DNA of 64,000 bases from Kalaharituber pfeilii (GCA_015179045.1 WHUZ01000012.1:930001-994000), one strand, 5' to 3'; shown: positions 14,801 to 26,993, counted from the first letter of the stretch. Numbers and translations are program-made. Notes: generated by a model not told the origin, from the letters alone.

Positions 14801-14922
14801 ATGATGTAGTTATGGGAGAGGATAAGGATCGGGACGTGCCTTTATTGGAAAGGGAGGTGGGCTTGGATGAAGAGATATCAACGAGCGGGGGGAAGGGAAA
14901 GGAAAGGGAGTCTGAGCTATGA
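11818..14922 (+). CDS. Large BTB/POZ-like fungal protein
   Basis: Conserved fungal protein of unknown role with a BTB/POZ-like core. The N-terminal 100 residues are Ser/Gly/Pro-rich and probably disordered. The core begins with DPELWFSDGDTLVYLCPQG (about residue 208 of the unspliced frame) and FRIRSSVLRETESQFF, the usual start of a BTB fold in such proteins. It continues after a Pro-rich insert with YEVYFPAPIGLNKEQ and the helical stretch GRVLEYLLNREFDDLRNC. The tail (from about residue 930) is basic then acidic (EADEDDDVVMGEDKD), suggesting a nuclear protein. Bases 12388-12438 look like a 51-nt intron (GTACGA ... CTAATTG ... TTCCAG), in phase 0 and without a stop. Removing it gives 1017 residues and joins LQR to DPELWF cleanly; retained, the frame is 1034 residues. 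The start is the first ATG of the frame. A BTB transcription or adaptor role is inference. Confidence 0.75.
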   Translation: MAQRSARARSKLEKISQSSASPLSAPQQQSASNITPGSNLGIGLPFPFGPHHNISNSTSFNPTTGLLTPSASSIATGSSGHSSTQHTHLGGGGAGGGRHGFAFYNKNGTAARKSALRAIFEGHSDKIRGRLEEALRKKSTQHGNSSNTGGGFTLGGSLKKHGDIREEKLLVKRWDVGGKAGVVGWDKLQRVRCRIYTFMKGLLIVFQDPELWFSDGDTLVYLCPQGHPSHQYSRPSFRIRSSVLRETESQFFHAMLTDSIKNLSSAPPPRTQPPPRKGSSTLNLTSTNLSGGGNVNRPPPTPPEPGSPMSFSFDILDQLDKIPSRADSLKASSTGGASISPTVSNTPSTNGGIEGIKYEVYFPAPIGLNKEQTQKYHLTTRNVFALLFGKGLVGVTLGEALLDLVERLDIYIPPSTQPKLQHRASSNTLEGARKRKNRALDTDGMRGNVGRVLEYLLNREFDDLRNCPDVAAGVLCFAEKYQLSDLWREAFCHCVGMLNQMEGGKEYMEISPITKALIDRASLEIQVRTGFAESRLATFQYDDMWPTSSFSFSPSRIAFERFQKFLIKHYQFRFGAWPPPPQKDSNSTSGWGFGIGGGGGGAGAFSRQIYLQLQRDFAALYDYLVNKDVTWQYPEGAVATSPTGPGASTSTLGSLAPHGAGLKHKPKLVSLSKKHFRADDDNLPITDILSCFDNANGFPHIPYPYPLVPEVKGFLRQGSTATSGSQGFGTQKHGFLAKRNMGPSSSMSSSAATAAAAADKAAALALSESTNIHSLLFSKASNELVDAFARHEKEKSNGEFTPSEGRKGRWILIYGVLQTLATVVGDSPGLKYTEGVEYFLNSKLKGTPPWVSGIPSEEGPGGIDDHHTKSHCWTVVNSWNDTRWANLENQQAQMQQLTPVVSGASVKSAPPRTGSEMFGPQVNPTLRSIGVGAGDTTDTDAGYNVHHRVLGGRKRKAIPKTLSGDASELPSPSPRTARGRSMSGDEGDDEADEDDDVVMGEDKDRDVPLLEREVGLDEEISTSGGKGKERESEL
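12388..12438 (+). other. Probable in-frame intron in the BTB gene
   Basis: The 51-nt block starts GTACGA, carries CTAATTG 13 nt before its end and closes with TTCCAG. It begins after a complete codon and contains no stop, so both spliced and unspliced messages would be translatable. The 17 residues it encodes separate two segments that read well when joined. Confidence 0.65.
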
Positions 14923-16313
14923 GCTTTTTTGCATGGATTGGTTTGTTTTTCTGATATTTATGTAACTCAGGCGATTTTCTTTGGGGTTTGTCTGGATGAC
15001 GACCCATTCCTTTTTTTTCTTTTTCCTTTTTTCTCCTGTTGTGGATTTATTGCTTGTTCCTAGTACATTTCACCGTTTGTGATCTCCTAGTTATTTCCTT
15101 TGTTGATTACTCTTAATTTCTTTTCATCGCTCTCATCGCTCCTTTTTCCTTTGTTTCTCGGTCTGTTTCTCGTTTAAGTATTACCCGGAGTACTTTGTTT
15201 CTATGCACACTGCTGTTTTGATATTATTTCACTTCAATTCCTTCTCCTTTTGTTCTGACGGCATGTGAATGCTTTTTCCAGGGTACCTGGTTGGTCGGTA
15301 TTTTGGTGGTGGAAGATGGACAAACATTGGACGTTTTGGAACACTTGATTTGGTCATTTCGGTCTGCGACACTCTATTTCTTTTGCTTGTCGTTGTTTTT
15401 TTCTACATATTGGGGTTTTCTATTTCCTATTTCGTCTTTTATTTCAATTGGTAAAGTTGGTTGGCGCGTATTCATACCTCCTGATATCCCTTTTATATCA
15501 AAACTCTCCCTCTCCCTCTCCATCTCTCTCTTGCGCTAATCTTCTCCTGCTGCTGCTTACGCATGTTCCATATCTCTATATAGCCAGATGTCGAGGGTAA
15601 TGGGGAGCTGGGGTTAAGTTAGTTCTTGAGGCTGCAGCGATGATTTGAAGCGCAATTTTCGAGGGCCTGACTCGCAACCTCCTGTTATCGTGCAATGATT
15701 CTCAACGCTGGGTGATGGTCTTGTAACCAGACGCCCAGACGCTGCCCATCACAAACAAGTACATAGATTCATTGGTCTTTCATGCCACCGCGTTCGTTGG
15801 AGTGGACTCCCAGAGGATGCAACAAGTTTGTAGCAGCACGTGACTCAGCCACATGCATAGGTGCATAGCCTGCATAGCGTGCATAGCGTTGCAGCTCTCT
15901 GGCCAATGGGCGCAGCTTACGCCGCGCTTCCAAGCACCTAAGCACTGAGCTCTGCGACGCAAGCTGCTCCCCCGGCAGCTGCATTGCGGCACTCGGGGAC
16001 TGTGGGTGCACCTAATGCCCTTGACTTGCCTTGAACACTTCTGCTTCGCACTTTGTTGTCGTATCTATATAATCGTACACAACTGTATATCCAGCAAGGA
16101 GAAGGATCCATCGAATGAAGGCGTTGCCAGCTTCTGTTACAATTGTAAGCGTGCTAAGAACTCAGAGTCCCGCTCCCGCTGGTGAACCCGGAGCTTAAGC
16201 TAATAATCACAAGGCATTCTAGATCAACATATGGCATCGAGGGCGTGACTTGAACTGAGATCAATCTCTACCTTCCATACCTCCGCAGCCTTCACAACAG
16301 AAAGCTATAAGCC
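14923..16313. other. Intergenic region between the BTB and RCY1 genes
   Basis: No supported gene. The first part is T-rich (about 14935-15540), as expected of a 3' UTR and terminator. A short imprecise repeat of GCATAG units lies at about 15855-15890. The end should hold the RCY1 promoter. Confidence 0.6.
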
Positions 16314-19300
16314 ATGAAATCGAGAGCTACATCCTCCCTGAATTGGGGCTCCCAGAGAGCGTCAATGCCGCCACAGCTCGTTCGACGAGATGTGCAGGGT
16401 CCTTTACATACAACGACGATGATCTCCTCCGGGAGACCAGTTTTACCACTGGGTATTTGAATGTCCCTATCCCTTCCTTCGTCTACGTGATGGTTGGTAA
16501 CTTCTGCTAACTACTGTCATAAATTGTTACAGAGATCATATCAAAGATTCTAGACCATCTTCCTGTATCCGATTTGATGAGCTTTGCCAGAGTATGCCGG
16601 CGACTGAAGGAAATGATTTATGAGGATAGTAGATGGATACAAAAACTCAAGGATATGGGAGTTTGGAATGAAGCTGAAGCTAGGCAACGGTATGAAGAAG
16701 CGATAGCGGCTCGAAACGCAGAACTACATCGTCAAAGAGAAGCTGCCGGTCTCAAAGGGCCCAAAGGAATAGGGAGCGATGGGAGGCCACGGCCGGATAG
16801 CATGACAATATTTGATATCGCAGAGGAAGAGAGACGCCAAAAACAAGCTCGAGAGGAGGAAGAAAGGCGGAGATTAGAGATGGAAAGGAGGAGGAACACT
16901 ATGGCCATTCCCCCAGAGACGGGCGTTTCTTTGCAAAACTCACCAAATTTAATTTCAATGTCTAGTCCGATAATACCGCAAAAATCCCATGTGCCTCCAG
17001 TACAGCCCCCAGGCCCAATACTATCAGTTTTTCGTAATATTGTATCCGCAAGAGGATATGCACGATATGAGTATGCAAAGATACATGGGGCGCTAGCCCC
17101 ATTTTACTTCAATTTGGCAAAAGCTAGGACACATACAGATCCGATACTTTTTAGGCAATTTAGGGAGCCAGAGGAGCAAGCTATTATGTTGGCTCAGCTC
17201 AGGATTTTTGCAAAAGCAGACTCAAGTCAGGGCTGGAAAGAGAGACTAGATAGACTGGAGTCTATGACTAGTATTTTTGAAAATGCAGCATTGAGGGAAT
17301 TCGAAGGGTATGTTCATTTCTATCCTGTGTTGGCGAAAGCAGAATGTTCGAACAATTATTTCTAGGTAGTTGATAATCTAACTTGATATAAGTGGATATG
17401 AGGCCCAAGATATCGACGGACGAATGAAACGATATGCCCAGGTTTTAATCCACCTGAATGGAGGACAGGCGTGTATACAGTTGTTTGTTCAGAAGCATCC
17501 AGTCATGTTCGAGCGAGAAAGACTGGGTAACCCCATGGACTGTTTTGAGTAATATCCCTGAATTGATTTTCAACATCTGTTAAATACTGAAGCTTCATTT
17601 AGTGGAACAGCACCTGGGATACTTAATACTCAGCCTTCTCTGGAGTTTTTTACTCGTCTCTCGGATATCATTAACGAACAATCAAACGTGATAGAGCGAG
17701 TTTTTCCGGATAATGTAAATGTCATGAGTGCATTCTTAGAACGTGTGTCGGAAGATGTCGTGGGAGAATATGTTACGCCCTTACTTGATGAAGCTCATGA
17801 GCGGGGCGTCGAAGTCTACCTGAAAGGCATTGGGGCAATCTTTGCGCATCTGCGACAGTTTTCTAATTCCATCAAACGGCCAAAAGGATCCGGCTCAGAG
17901 GAACGCTTTCGGAAAGATGTCTGGCAAATTATGGCAAGAGTATTTGAACCTCATGTTGACCTATATCTCCAAGAAGAGCTGGATTACTTTAGGAAGAAAG
18001 CCCAGGATGTGGTAGATGAATGGGGAAAAAAGGTAGACACCAATTATTATCCTCAGCTGCACAAACACAAGTTAACTCTTCGAAGGTGTCTGAAGCAGAT
18101 GCAGCAACTGTGTCTCTTCTTATGAGTAATGTCAGTACTCGGGAAGCAGATAAACGAGACTTTCTATCCACTTTCAAGAAAGTCATACTATTGCCCGTGC
18201 AGGCAATTCCCTTGGCACCATTTGGCAATAAAAGCTCTCAATCTACCACAACATATACCACGAAATCACTGGAGGCTTCAACATCTAATCTTACTATTCA
18301 AGATCAGCTGCCCTCTCGGTCTAGCACCCCGGGCATTCCCAGCAGGGCATCAACACCAGTGCCGCCAAGTGTTCCGACCACGGAACTGGCTGCCAAAGCA
18401 GCTATCATGAATTCTCGGCTAGAGGGCATACGGTCACTTTTTAGTATCGAGGTAGCTTTAAAACTAGTCCATTCGGCGAAAGCTAGTTTGGAAAGAGCTG
18501 CCCAATTTGCTAAAATTGAGGGTCAAACTGGAGAAGAAGCGTAAGTCATGCGGCCACTACGCCTACGATGTTCGACATCTGACATTTTATGAATCTTGTA
18601 TAGCAAAGAACAATGTGAAGCCATATTCATAACTCTTCTTCAAGTGCTTGGTACCTCCCACATCAAGACCGGATTCGACAAGGCTCTCGCCCACCTGGCT
18701 GCATACAATCCACGCGATGTATCGCATAACTCACTTGCTGTTGCTCCTTTGGTTACATTTCTTGAACTAGTCAACATTGGAGACTTGATCCAGCAAATGG
18801 TGGACGTATTTTACGAACAGGAACTTGTTGCACAAAAGCTAACCGACAAAAACGATTTTCTGAATCCAGCTGCAAAGGAGAAGAAACGTTTCGAGAAGAT
18901 GCTGGATGAAATGGTGGCGGCTGGGCTGGATCGGGGTATCGACGTGCTGATCAACGAAGTGGACTACCTGTTTGCCACAACCCAACAAAGCACCGATTTC
19001 AATCCAGGGGCCATTACTGCTCCTGGCAGTGCTACAACAAGCGGGAGCGGAACCCCAGGCCACCACAGCTCGTTCTCAATGTCGTTTGTAAATACGTTTA
19101 CAGGCGGTGGACACTCTGCTTCTGCAGCGCAGGATGCCCAGGAGAAGAACAGGATGAGTCTCCCTGCCCATGCACCAAGGGACTTTGATATCGGGCCGAC
19201 GAAGACCGCATTAAGGATTGTCGAGACGGTGTCGAGTCATACAGCGTTGCTGAATGGGCTCGCGGATAAGAATGTGCTGGATGTGTTCAATCATGAGGTT

Positions 19301-19751
19301 GGGATGCGGCTATTTACGAGTCTTTGTAAGCATATAAAGCGGCAGAGAATTTCGGTGGATGGGGCGGTGAAGCTTATAAGGTATCTTTTTGTTCCTGACT
19401 TCATGGGTTTCCGTATTCTATACAAAATATATGCGCATGGACTTGACTAACAAAGGAATTATCCTTCATCCTACTAGTGACATAAACCATTACCACAGCT
19501 TCATCACCACCCTCCACATTAAGCACCTCGTCCCCTCCTTCAACGCCCTCCGTGAGCTGTCCCAAATTTATCTCATTGATGCCACCCACGCAAAGCAGAT
19601 GGCGGCCATCATCGCTGATACGTCTCGCTTCGGAGGCATATTCCGGGTGGAGGAAGTGTACGAGTACGCAGAGAGGAGAGAGGACTGGTTTAGAGTTAAG
19701 AAAGAGGTTGAGAAGGCGATGTATGGATTTGGGTTGTGTTTGGTAATGTGA
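16314..19751 (+). CDS. RCY1: Recyclin-1, F-box and Sec10-like protein with CAAX end
   Basis: F-box protein that acts with SKP1 in membrane recycling through endosomes (known for yeast Rcy1). Exons: 16314-16452, 16533-17307, 17393-17548, 17603-18032, 18086-18540, 18604-19380, 19478-19751, giving 1001 residues with all phases consistent. The F-box crosses the first junction (LPLEIISKILDHLPVSDLM, then FARVCRRLKEM). A charged coiled-coil stretch rich in Glu/Arg follows (about residues 80-170). The Sec10-like body starts around SARGYARYEYAKIHGALAPF. The last four residues are CLVM, a CAAX prenylation motif, matching the lipid anchor known in the yeast protein. The start is the ATG that brings the F-box into frame across intron 1. 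Introns are 53-97 nt. The weakest junction is intron 4 (18033-18085), chosen because it alone restores the frame. Confidence 0.9.
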
Positions 19752-20823
<1,072 letters not shown>

Positions 20824-22969
20824 CTACAGCTTTGCCTTCACTTTCCTCTCCTCCTCCTCCTTCGCCGCCTGGTCCTTCAATATCCTTCTCAAAATCTTTC
20901 CGCTCGCGCTCTTGGGGATCACATCCGTGAACCTAACCCCCCCGCGCAGCCTCTTGTGCTGTGCCACCTTGTTCTCCAAGTACTTGATGAGCTCCTGCTC
21001 CGTTTCCATGCTGGGCTCGACACCCTTGGCCAGGACGACGTAGGCGCGAGGAACCTCGGTTGCAAGTTCGGGGGCGAAGATCCCGATGACGGCAACGTCA
21101 TCGACTTTGGGGTGGGCGGCAAGGAGGCCTTCGAGTTCGGCAGGGGGCACTTGGAAGCCTTTGTATTTGATGAGTTCTTTGACGCGGTCGGTAATGTAGA
21201 GATTTCTGAACGAATTTCCATCAGCGACTGTAACCAATTTCAACAGTTTCGGGGTGGGACGTTATCTACCCACCCTTCCTTGTCAACGTATCCAACATCT
21301 CCCGTCTTGAAGTACCCGTCCTCCGTAATCGCATTCTTGGTTGCTTCAGGATTGTTGAGATAGCCCATCATGACGTTCGGTCCTTTCATCCAGATCTCTC
21401 CAACCTGCCCAGGCTCCAATTCGTTACCGTCCTCGGACATGTATTTTGCAGTCATATCTAGGATTCCTATCAGGTGGATGCCCATCAAAAGTATACATAG
21501 GAATGCCTACTTGGCACGAGCTTTCCAACGCTACCAATGCACGTCCTCCATTCGGACCAAGCCTGAAGGTGAGTTACAGGTGAAGTTTCAGATAGCCCAT
21601 AACCTAAAAGTTCCATGGTCATCAGGTTGAGTTATATTTCAGAAGATTAAAATCACGTACCTTGCTTTACTGGGATTCTCAACCGTTTAAACGTAGCCTC
21701 CACAAGATCCCTTGTCAATGGAGCCGCACCAGAGTTGATCATTCTGACACAAGAAAGATTATAATTGGAGACAATAGGGTGCTTAGCCAATAAAAGGATA
21801 ACTGGAGGAACGGCATATACATATGTAATTTGTTCCTCCTGGACAGTTTTGCAAAATTTCTCAAGGTCGAAACGCTCCATAACGATGACGGGGTTGCCGC
21901 TATAGAATCCTTGATGTATGATACCTAAATAAAGAGCTCAGATTAGTACTATACACGTGCAGGGTGAGGTATCTCACATACATGTCAACCCGTAGATGTG
22001 AAAGAACGGCAAGAAGGCTATAATCCGGTCAGATTGCCACCTCATATTCTCCTTTGTATCACCCGCGACGAATTGCAACTGGGAGTTACAAGTCAGATTC
22101 CGCAATTTCATCCGTAACCTTTTCCCACCCCTTGAGTACTCACCACATTAGCTACAATATTCCTGTGACTTGTCATGACACCCTTTGGGCGGCCAGTCGT
22201 CCCGCTGGAGTAAACCAAAAAGGCCAGATCCTTCTCGGGGTCCACCTTAGCTTTCCTCCATTTCACACTTGCGCTAGGGTCAAAGATATCCTTCCACGAG
22301 TGTCCCCTTTCAGGCCATCCTTCAGCAGGTTTGTCACCAAGGAAGATAATCCTGTCCTTGGCAATACCGGCGTTAGCGGCAGCGGCCGCTGCTATTGGGT
22401 ATAACGCAGGAATTGTGCAAACGGCCTTAGCCCCACTGTCCTTGAGCTGGTACGTGAGCTCTTCAACAGTGTAAGTCTATTACAATTGAACATTAGATAG
22501 CTATCCCCTAGATGCCTCCCAGCGCCCTCAACTTACAGGATTGGCTGGAGTAACGACACCCCCACTCCATAGCGTTCCCCACGTGACAATTGGGGTATCA
22601 ATGTTGTTAGTGCTAATTTAGCGATTAGCTACTTATGTAGTTCCAGAGAAAGCCTATATTATAAAATAAGCTTCTTACCTGAATATTGCCAAGACGTCAC
22701 CCTTCCTCCACTCCCACAGGCTCTCAAGTCCGATGCCAAACCGCTTCGATTCATCTCTTACGTCTGCATAGGTGTATGTGCGCTTTGTAGTGGCGTCGAT
22801 GAATCCAGCTGCTTGATGGTTAGCATAGAGCTTGGATAATTTGTAACGAGTCCAAGGGGGGAAACGAACGGTGGTTATCCGGAAACGGCTTGTCCTTGCG
22901 GTCAAACAGAAATGTATAAATATCCACATTTGGGATATCAATTACTGGAAACGGCGATGGGTGCGGCAT
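20824..22969 (-). CDS. Peroxisomal 4-coumarate-CoA ligase-like acyl-CoA synthetase
   Basis: ANL-superfamily enzyme that adenylates a carboxylic acid and transfers it to CoA; fungal relatives act on aromatic or fatty acids, and the substrate here is unknown. Exons: 22969-22870, 22808-22679, 22612-22537, 22476-22144, 22078-21982, 21924-21661, 21603-21511, 21466-21274, 21205-20824; 555 residues, phases consistent. Motifs in order: [20 protein letters not shown]; the ATP loop [85 protein letters not shown]; and the catalytic-lysine end [11 protein letters not shown]. The last three residues, AKL, form a type 1 peroxisomal targeting signal. Two donors deviate from consensus (GTTCGT in intron 1, GTGGGT in intron 8), but only they keep the frame. 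An in-frame upstream Met at 23041 would add 24 residues; [10 protein letters not shown] fits the family better. Confidence 0.9.
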
Positions 22970-23868
22970 CGTAATGGGGCTGTCGGAGGAAGCTTGAGAT
23001 GGGGAGAAATTGAGGGCCAACGGCCGGGTATCCGCAAGCAAGAGCTGAACGAGACTCTGGTGTGGAGGGTTGGCGGGGGCGGGTGGACAAGGTCTGTGCG
23101 AGAGGGAGGGAGGGAGAGGAGTGCGAAATCAATGCCCGGGAACGGAGCCCAGGGCAAGCAAAGCTGGGATGTCTGGTGGAGGACAGCTGGCGAGAGTTTA
23201 TATATCTCCGCGAGCCCGGCACTTTGGTGGTGCAACGAGCACCGGAGGTCGACCCCCTCGCGCGGCGCGGAGCTCCGTCTTGGGGATGGGGGGGGGGGGG
23301 GGGAGGGGGGCAGAAGCCGAGGCAGCCGGCACGGAGGGAAAGTGCGCCGCGGCAGGGTAGCTGTGGGCACTGCGCGCGAATGTGCACTATGCTACGTAGA
23401 GGCCCTGTGCTCCAGCGCCCCCCAGTGGGGATGCATCGGGGGGGCGAGCTAGACCGCGACTTGCTGGCATGTTGACGCAGGCGCCGCGTCTCCTTGCTTA
23501 ATTCGTAGCCTTCTGCTCTCCGTTGCGTGACGCAGATATACTGGATGGACGCAGGGTTATGCTAATGCTCACGCACTAGTGGGCACTCTGCACGCATGCA
23601 CGAAGTTTCAATGTGAGGTATCATAAAGATATGATAACGAAGCATGGCAGCTATGACATGATGCAGAGCCAGGGGGCGGTGGTACGGAGTACATACGGGC
23701 ACCTGTTACCCTCAACGCAGAACCTAAACGGTGCGTTCCAAGGAAGCCTAAGTATACTGCACCCCCCCCCCACCCCCCACCAACTCCCCTCCAACGAAAA
23801 CATCACCTCCCCTCCAGGCCATCATCACCTAAACGCCAAGGGTGGACTATTTCCAAAGAAGCGCAGCA
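22970..23868. other. Divergent promoter region, CoA ligase and ATP11
   Basis: The 0.9 kb between two divergent starts. It is GC-rich in the middle, with a long G run at about 23287-23308, and has a C run at about 23762-23776 just upstream of ATP11. Overlapping long frames on both strands (about 22938-23475) follow from the GC-rich composition and show no domain. Confidence 0.6.
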
Positions 23869-24923
23869 ATGGCTTCATCCTACTCACTCGCCCTGCGCCG
23901 GACAATCTTCAATCCCCGCCTCATCACTTCCACGCCCTCATGGTCCACCCAGGTGCGGCATGCTCGGGTGCTCACCTCGGCCCTACTTCCCTCGCGGTCG
24001 CGGGGGCGGTCCCTCCAGACAGACTCCGCCGCCGCCTCGGAGCGCATATTAGAAAAGTACAAAGAAAAGCTGGAGCGGAAGATGAAGGCGTAGGCATCAC
24101 TACCACCAACCGCCAGACCACCTCCCCAAGTTTCCTTTCCCTTTCCTTCTGACCTGCAGCTAGTGAAGGCGTCAAGACGTACGATGACCTCCGTGAGCGG
24201 TACAAGGACAAAATATCGGCCGTCAAGAATGACTCTACCCTCCCCCCTCTTCCCGCTGCCCTTCTAGAGGATGATCCAACAGCGCCGCCCCCAGGACCGC
24301 CTACCCCGCATCAGACGGTCATACCCCCACCACGCACAAAATCCAATGCACCTCCTCCAGGAGTGAAAACGCTGTCTTCCTACGTCGACATTGACAAGAT
24401 CTCTGCGCTACCACCAACCGAAATTGAGTACATATGGCGGGCTCGACACATCTCCGACCCACAATCTCTCTGCGCCATGGTCCCTGCCGATACGTTTGAC
24501 CGGCTCATGGCCAATGCACGAGCGCACCCAATGTTCATTCTACCTCTTCCCCGCCCTGGTGGCGCTGTTGAAATGCACTTCCTCCAGTGGACCTTCCCAC
24601 ATAGGGACGTCGTAACAGTTTTATTTACCAGTTTGGCGGCATACAAGCTCCATGGAGAGTTTGCTGTCCCTCACACAACGCTAACGCACCACCTGGAGCT
24701 GAAACAAGGAAAAGGTGTTGTTCCTGCGCAGGGGCAAGTAGTTAAGGATAGAGGAGTTAGCGTAAAGGAAGGCAAATGGTTGGTTATGGCCTTGCAGAAG
24801 TTTTATGGGGCCAGTCATGACGGAGCAGAAGGAAGCCGAAGGATAGGTCTCCTGGAGACCTTTTCGAAGGGCGGCCAAGGTTTCCGGGTTGAGGATGTCA
24901 TTGAGGAGGCAGAGAAGCTGTAG
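23869..24923 (+). CDS. ATP11: Mitochondrial ATP synthase F1 assembly factor ATP11
   Basis: Matrix chaperone that binds free F1 beta subunits during assembly of ATP synthase. Exon 1 is 23869-24089 and exon 2 is 24164-24923; the 74-nt intron is in phase 2 and the protein has 326 residues. The N-terminus (MASSYSLALRRTIFNPR) is rich in Arg and Ser without acids, a mitochondrial presequence. A helical basic stretch ERILEKYKEKLERKMKA leads to YDDLRERYKDKI, then a Pro-rich linker and the ATP11 core: VKTLSSYVDIDKI, EIEYIWRARH, FILPLPRPGG, EMHFLQWTFPH, VLFTSLAAYKLHGEFA and VEDVIEEAEKL at the end. At the 3' splice site a preceding AG (24158-24159) would give an immediate stop, so the AG at 24162-24163 is used. 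A Met nine codons upstream (23842) is possible, but the chosen start gives a clean targeting sequence. Confidence 0.93.
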
Positions 24924-25249
24924 GAAATGTGTATAGAAAAACAAAATATCTCTCACTAATTAGACTGTATTATATGCCAGAGGTTCATTGATAACCAATG
25001 GTTGCTTATGCCAATAGTTACATTTAAAAAAAAAAAAAAAAAAAAAAGCCACTTTTATTTCTATATGCAGAGTCATTGCATTACTTATACTCCCTCGAAC
25101 AGTACATCTTCAATTTAAACCACTATAATGCTTCCCGTAGATTCATGCAAATAACTAATTAAAGAGAGCAAACAATCCAGGGGTATTGAATTCAGGAATC
25201 AGGAATATCACTGGTAACGAGGAAGAAGCATTCCTCCAAGTCACCCTGA
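24924..25249. other. Convergent 3' region of ATP11 and ERJ5
   Basis: About 0.33 kb between the stop codons of convergent genes. It contains an A run at about 25027-25047 and AT-rich sequence compatible with poly(A) signals on both strands. No gene is seen. Confidence 0.7.
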
Positions 25250-26557
25250 TTACTTAGATCGGACCTTTCTCCTTGGTAACCCATCTCTCTTCTCAATCTT
25301 CTGGGGAGCTCCGGCTTTTAAAGGCTTTTTGACCTTTTTGGCAGGTAACTCGCTTGCATCTCCTGCTGCGTCTTCTTCGCTTGCAATATCCTCTTCCATG
25401 AGCTCAGATGCTTGCTCTTTTTTCTGCGGCAAGAACCTTCCAAGAGTGGTGCGGAAGAACCATATTGGTAGCCTAACCATCGCAGTGTCCTTGAAAGTAG
25501 GCTGCTCAATCTCGTTGACGTCAACTTTGATCTCAACTTCCTCTCCGGTTTCCTCATCCTCTTCAACTAGGAAAACGTCACCAGAAGAATTGACAATTAA
25601 CACCTTGCCGTTGGGTGCTACGACTTTGCGCCTGCCTGGCCCGGCAGATCCAACAACTTGTGGGGCTGGAGTCGATGCGCCACTTTCACCTTCGTCATCT
25701 CCATTCCCACTCTTGCCGCGCTTCTGCATGCGCCTCTCACGCCTATTACTGGGCCCGTTAGTCGGAGGAGTAGCAGTTCCTGAGGTAACAGCATTTGATC
25801 CAGCTACGTCGGCAAGCCCAGGAATACCAGCACTGCCCCAGGCAGAAACCCTAGCATCATGTATGAAATTCTCGAAGAATTTCCTCTTCTGTCTGGCGGA
25901 AAGCCAGAGATACCCGTAATGCGTAAATCCGCCGACAAAAATGAACAGCCCAACCAAAACACTTCCCAATCCCGGCCTGTATCTCGCATAGTAGTATCCT
26001 GTTCCTTTCCATCGGGGGAAACCGTTATTCAGAAAATGGTCGTACCGGTCACGCTGTGGGCCTCTCAAAATGGTAGCAATTAATGAAAGCCTGGCGTATC
26101 TTTCCTGGGCCAGCCTTCTTTGTTCGTTGATAGCATGTTGAGTGAGTTTGCGAGGTGGCTTGCCAGGTTCTGAGGAAGGTGGAACAGGTTGAAACTTGTC
26201 CGGATGGAGCTTGAGGGAGGTTTTTCGATACGCTTTATTGATTTCATCGAGGGAAGCCGAAGACGACTTAACACCAATAAAGTCTAGGGGATGTCAGAAG
26301 CCAGAATCAAGCGGTATGCAATCGTTTCATTGCAAGTATGGAGACGTACCGTAAAACGTTGTCCCTTTGCCCTCGTATAACTCGACTTCTTCACGAAGAC
26401 GGAAAATCTCATGGTCTGGAAGGGCATCATGAGTTAGTGGACGCACAATCTAATGTCTCAACTGGTAGCAGAGGGACAACGAACCTTCGTTGCTCCAGGC
26501 GGTAACCAAGGTGGACGCTGCGACGACCGCAAGCGAGAGAATTGTGGAGAACCTCAT
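25250..26557 (-). CDS. ERJ5: ER membrane J-domain protein (ERJ5-like)
   Basis: Type III J-protein of the endoplasmic reticulum that stimulates Hsp70 (BiP/Kar2) and helps ER protein folding. Exons: 26557-26485, 26415-26350, 26283-25250; 390 residues. A signal peptide is visible (MRFSTILSLAVVAASTLVTA). Then HEIFRLREEVELYEGKGTTF leads into the J domain: YDFIGV, INKAYRKTSLKLHPDK with the essential HPD, and LSLIATILRGPQRDRYD. A membrane segment follows near GLGSVLVGLFIFVGGFTHYG. The C-terminal half is low-complexity with NRRERRMQKRGK, an acidic patch, and a basic end (PRRKVRSK) that is probably cytosolic. Intron 1 has a GTTCGT donor. The frame runs open upstream of the first Met; the start is fixed by the signal peptide. 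The gene shares a 436-bp divergent promoter with the DUF3807 gene. Confidence 0.88.
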
Positions 26558-26993
26558 TGTTGAGGCTTCAAATAGCTGCGGTAACAGATTGCTGCAGACA
26601 GTGTGAAGAGCTGGCGCAATTACCGGAGAGCTGAACGAAACAGAGTAAGCACCTCGCCCAGCGGCAGGCGTGAGCCCAGCAAGAGGGCTTTGGGGAGACG
26701 TGGCGCCTTTAGTCGCATGTGCTGCATAATGCGAAGCTTGTGATACCTGCCAGTTCAAGGGCGCGGCCGGGTGCATCTGTGCATCTTCCTTTGAGTCGCC
26801 GCCCGCCGAAACGCATATACATAAACGCATATGCATAAACGCATATACATAAACGCATATGCATAAACGCATATACATAAACGCATATGAATAAACGCAT
26901 ATACATAAACGCATATGCCACTTGCTTTGTAGCGCGACCCTCCTGCCCTCTTCAACCCCCTCCCCCGTCTTGCCATCACCAAAACTCATAGCC
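26558..26993. promoter_or_regulatory. Bidirectional promoter of ERJ5 and DUF3807 gene
   Basis: Exactly 436 bases separate the two divergent start codons, so both promoters and 5' UTRs lie here. The segment contains the 14-bp minisatellite at 26811-26918. No TATA box can be assigned with confidence. Confidence 0.7.
26811..26918. repeat. 14-bp minisatellite CGCATATRCATAAA
   Basis: Seven full units and a partial eighth. Units alternate between ATAC and ATGC at the middle position, so the true period is 28 bases; one unit carries ATGAAT instead of ATGCAT. The repeat sits about 75-180 bases upstream of the DUF3807 start codon. Confidence 0.95.

Noticed and set aside
22938..23475. Long frames on both strands in the CoA ligase/ATP11 promoter
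   Set aside because: GC-rich promoter sequence with overlapping frames in several phases and no conserved motif.
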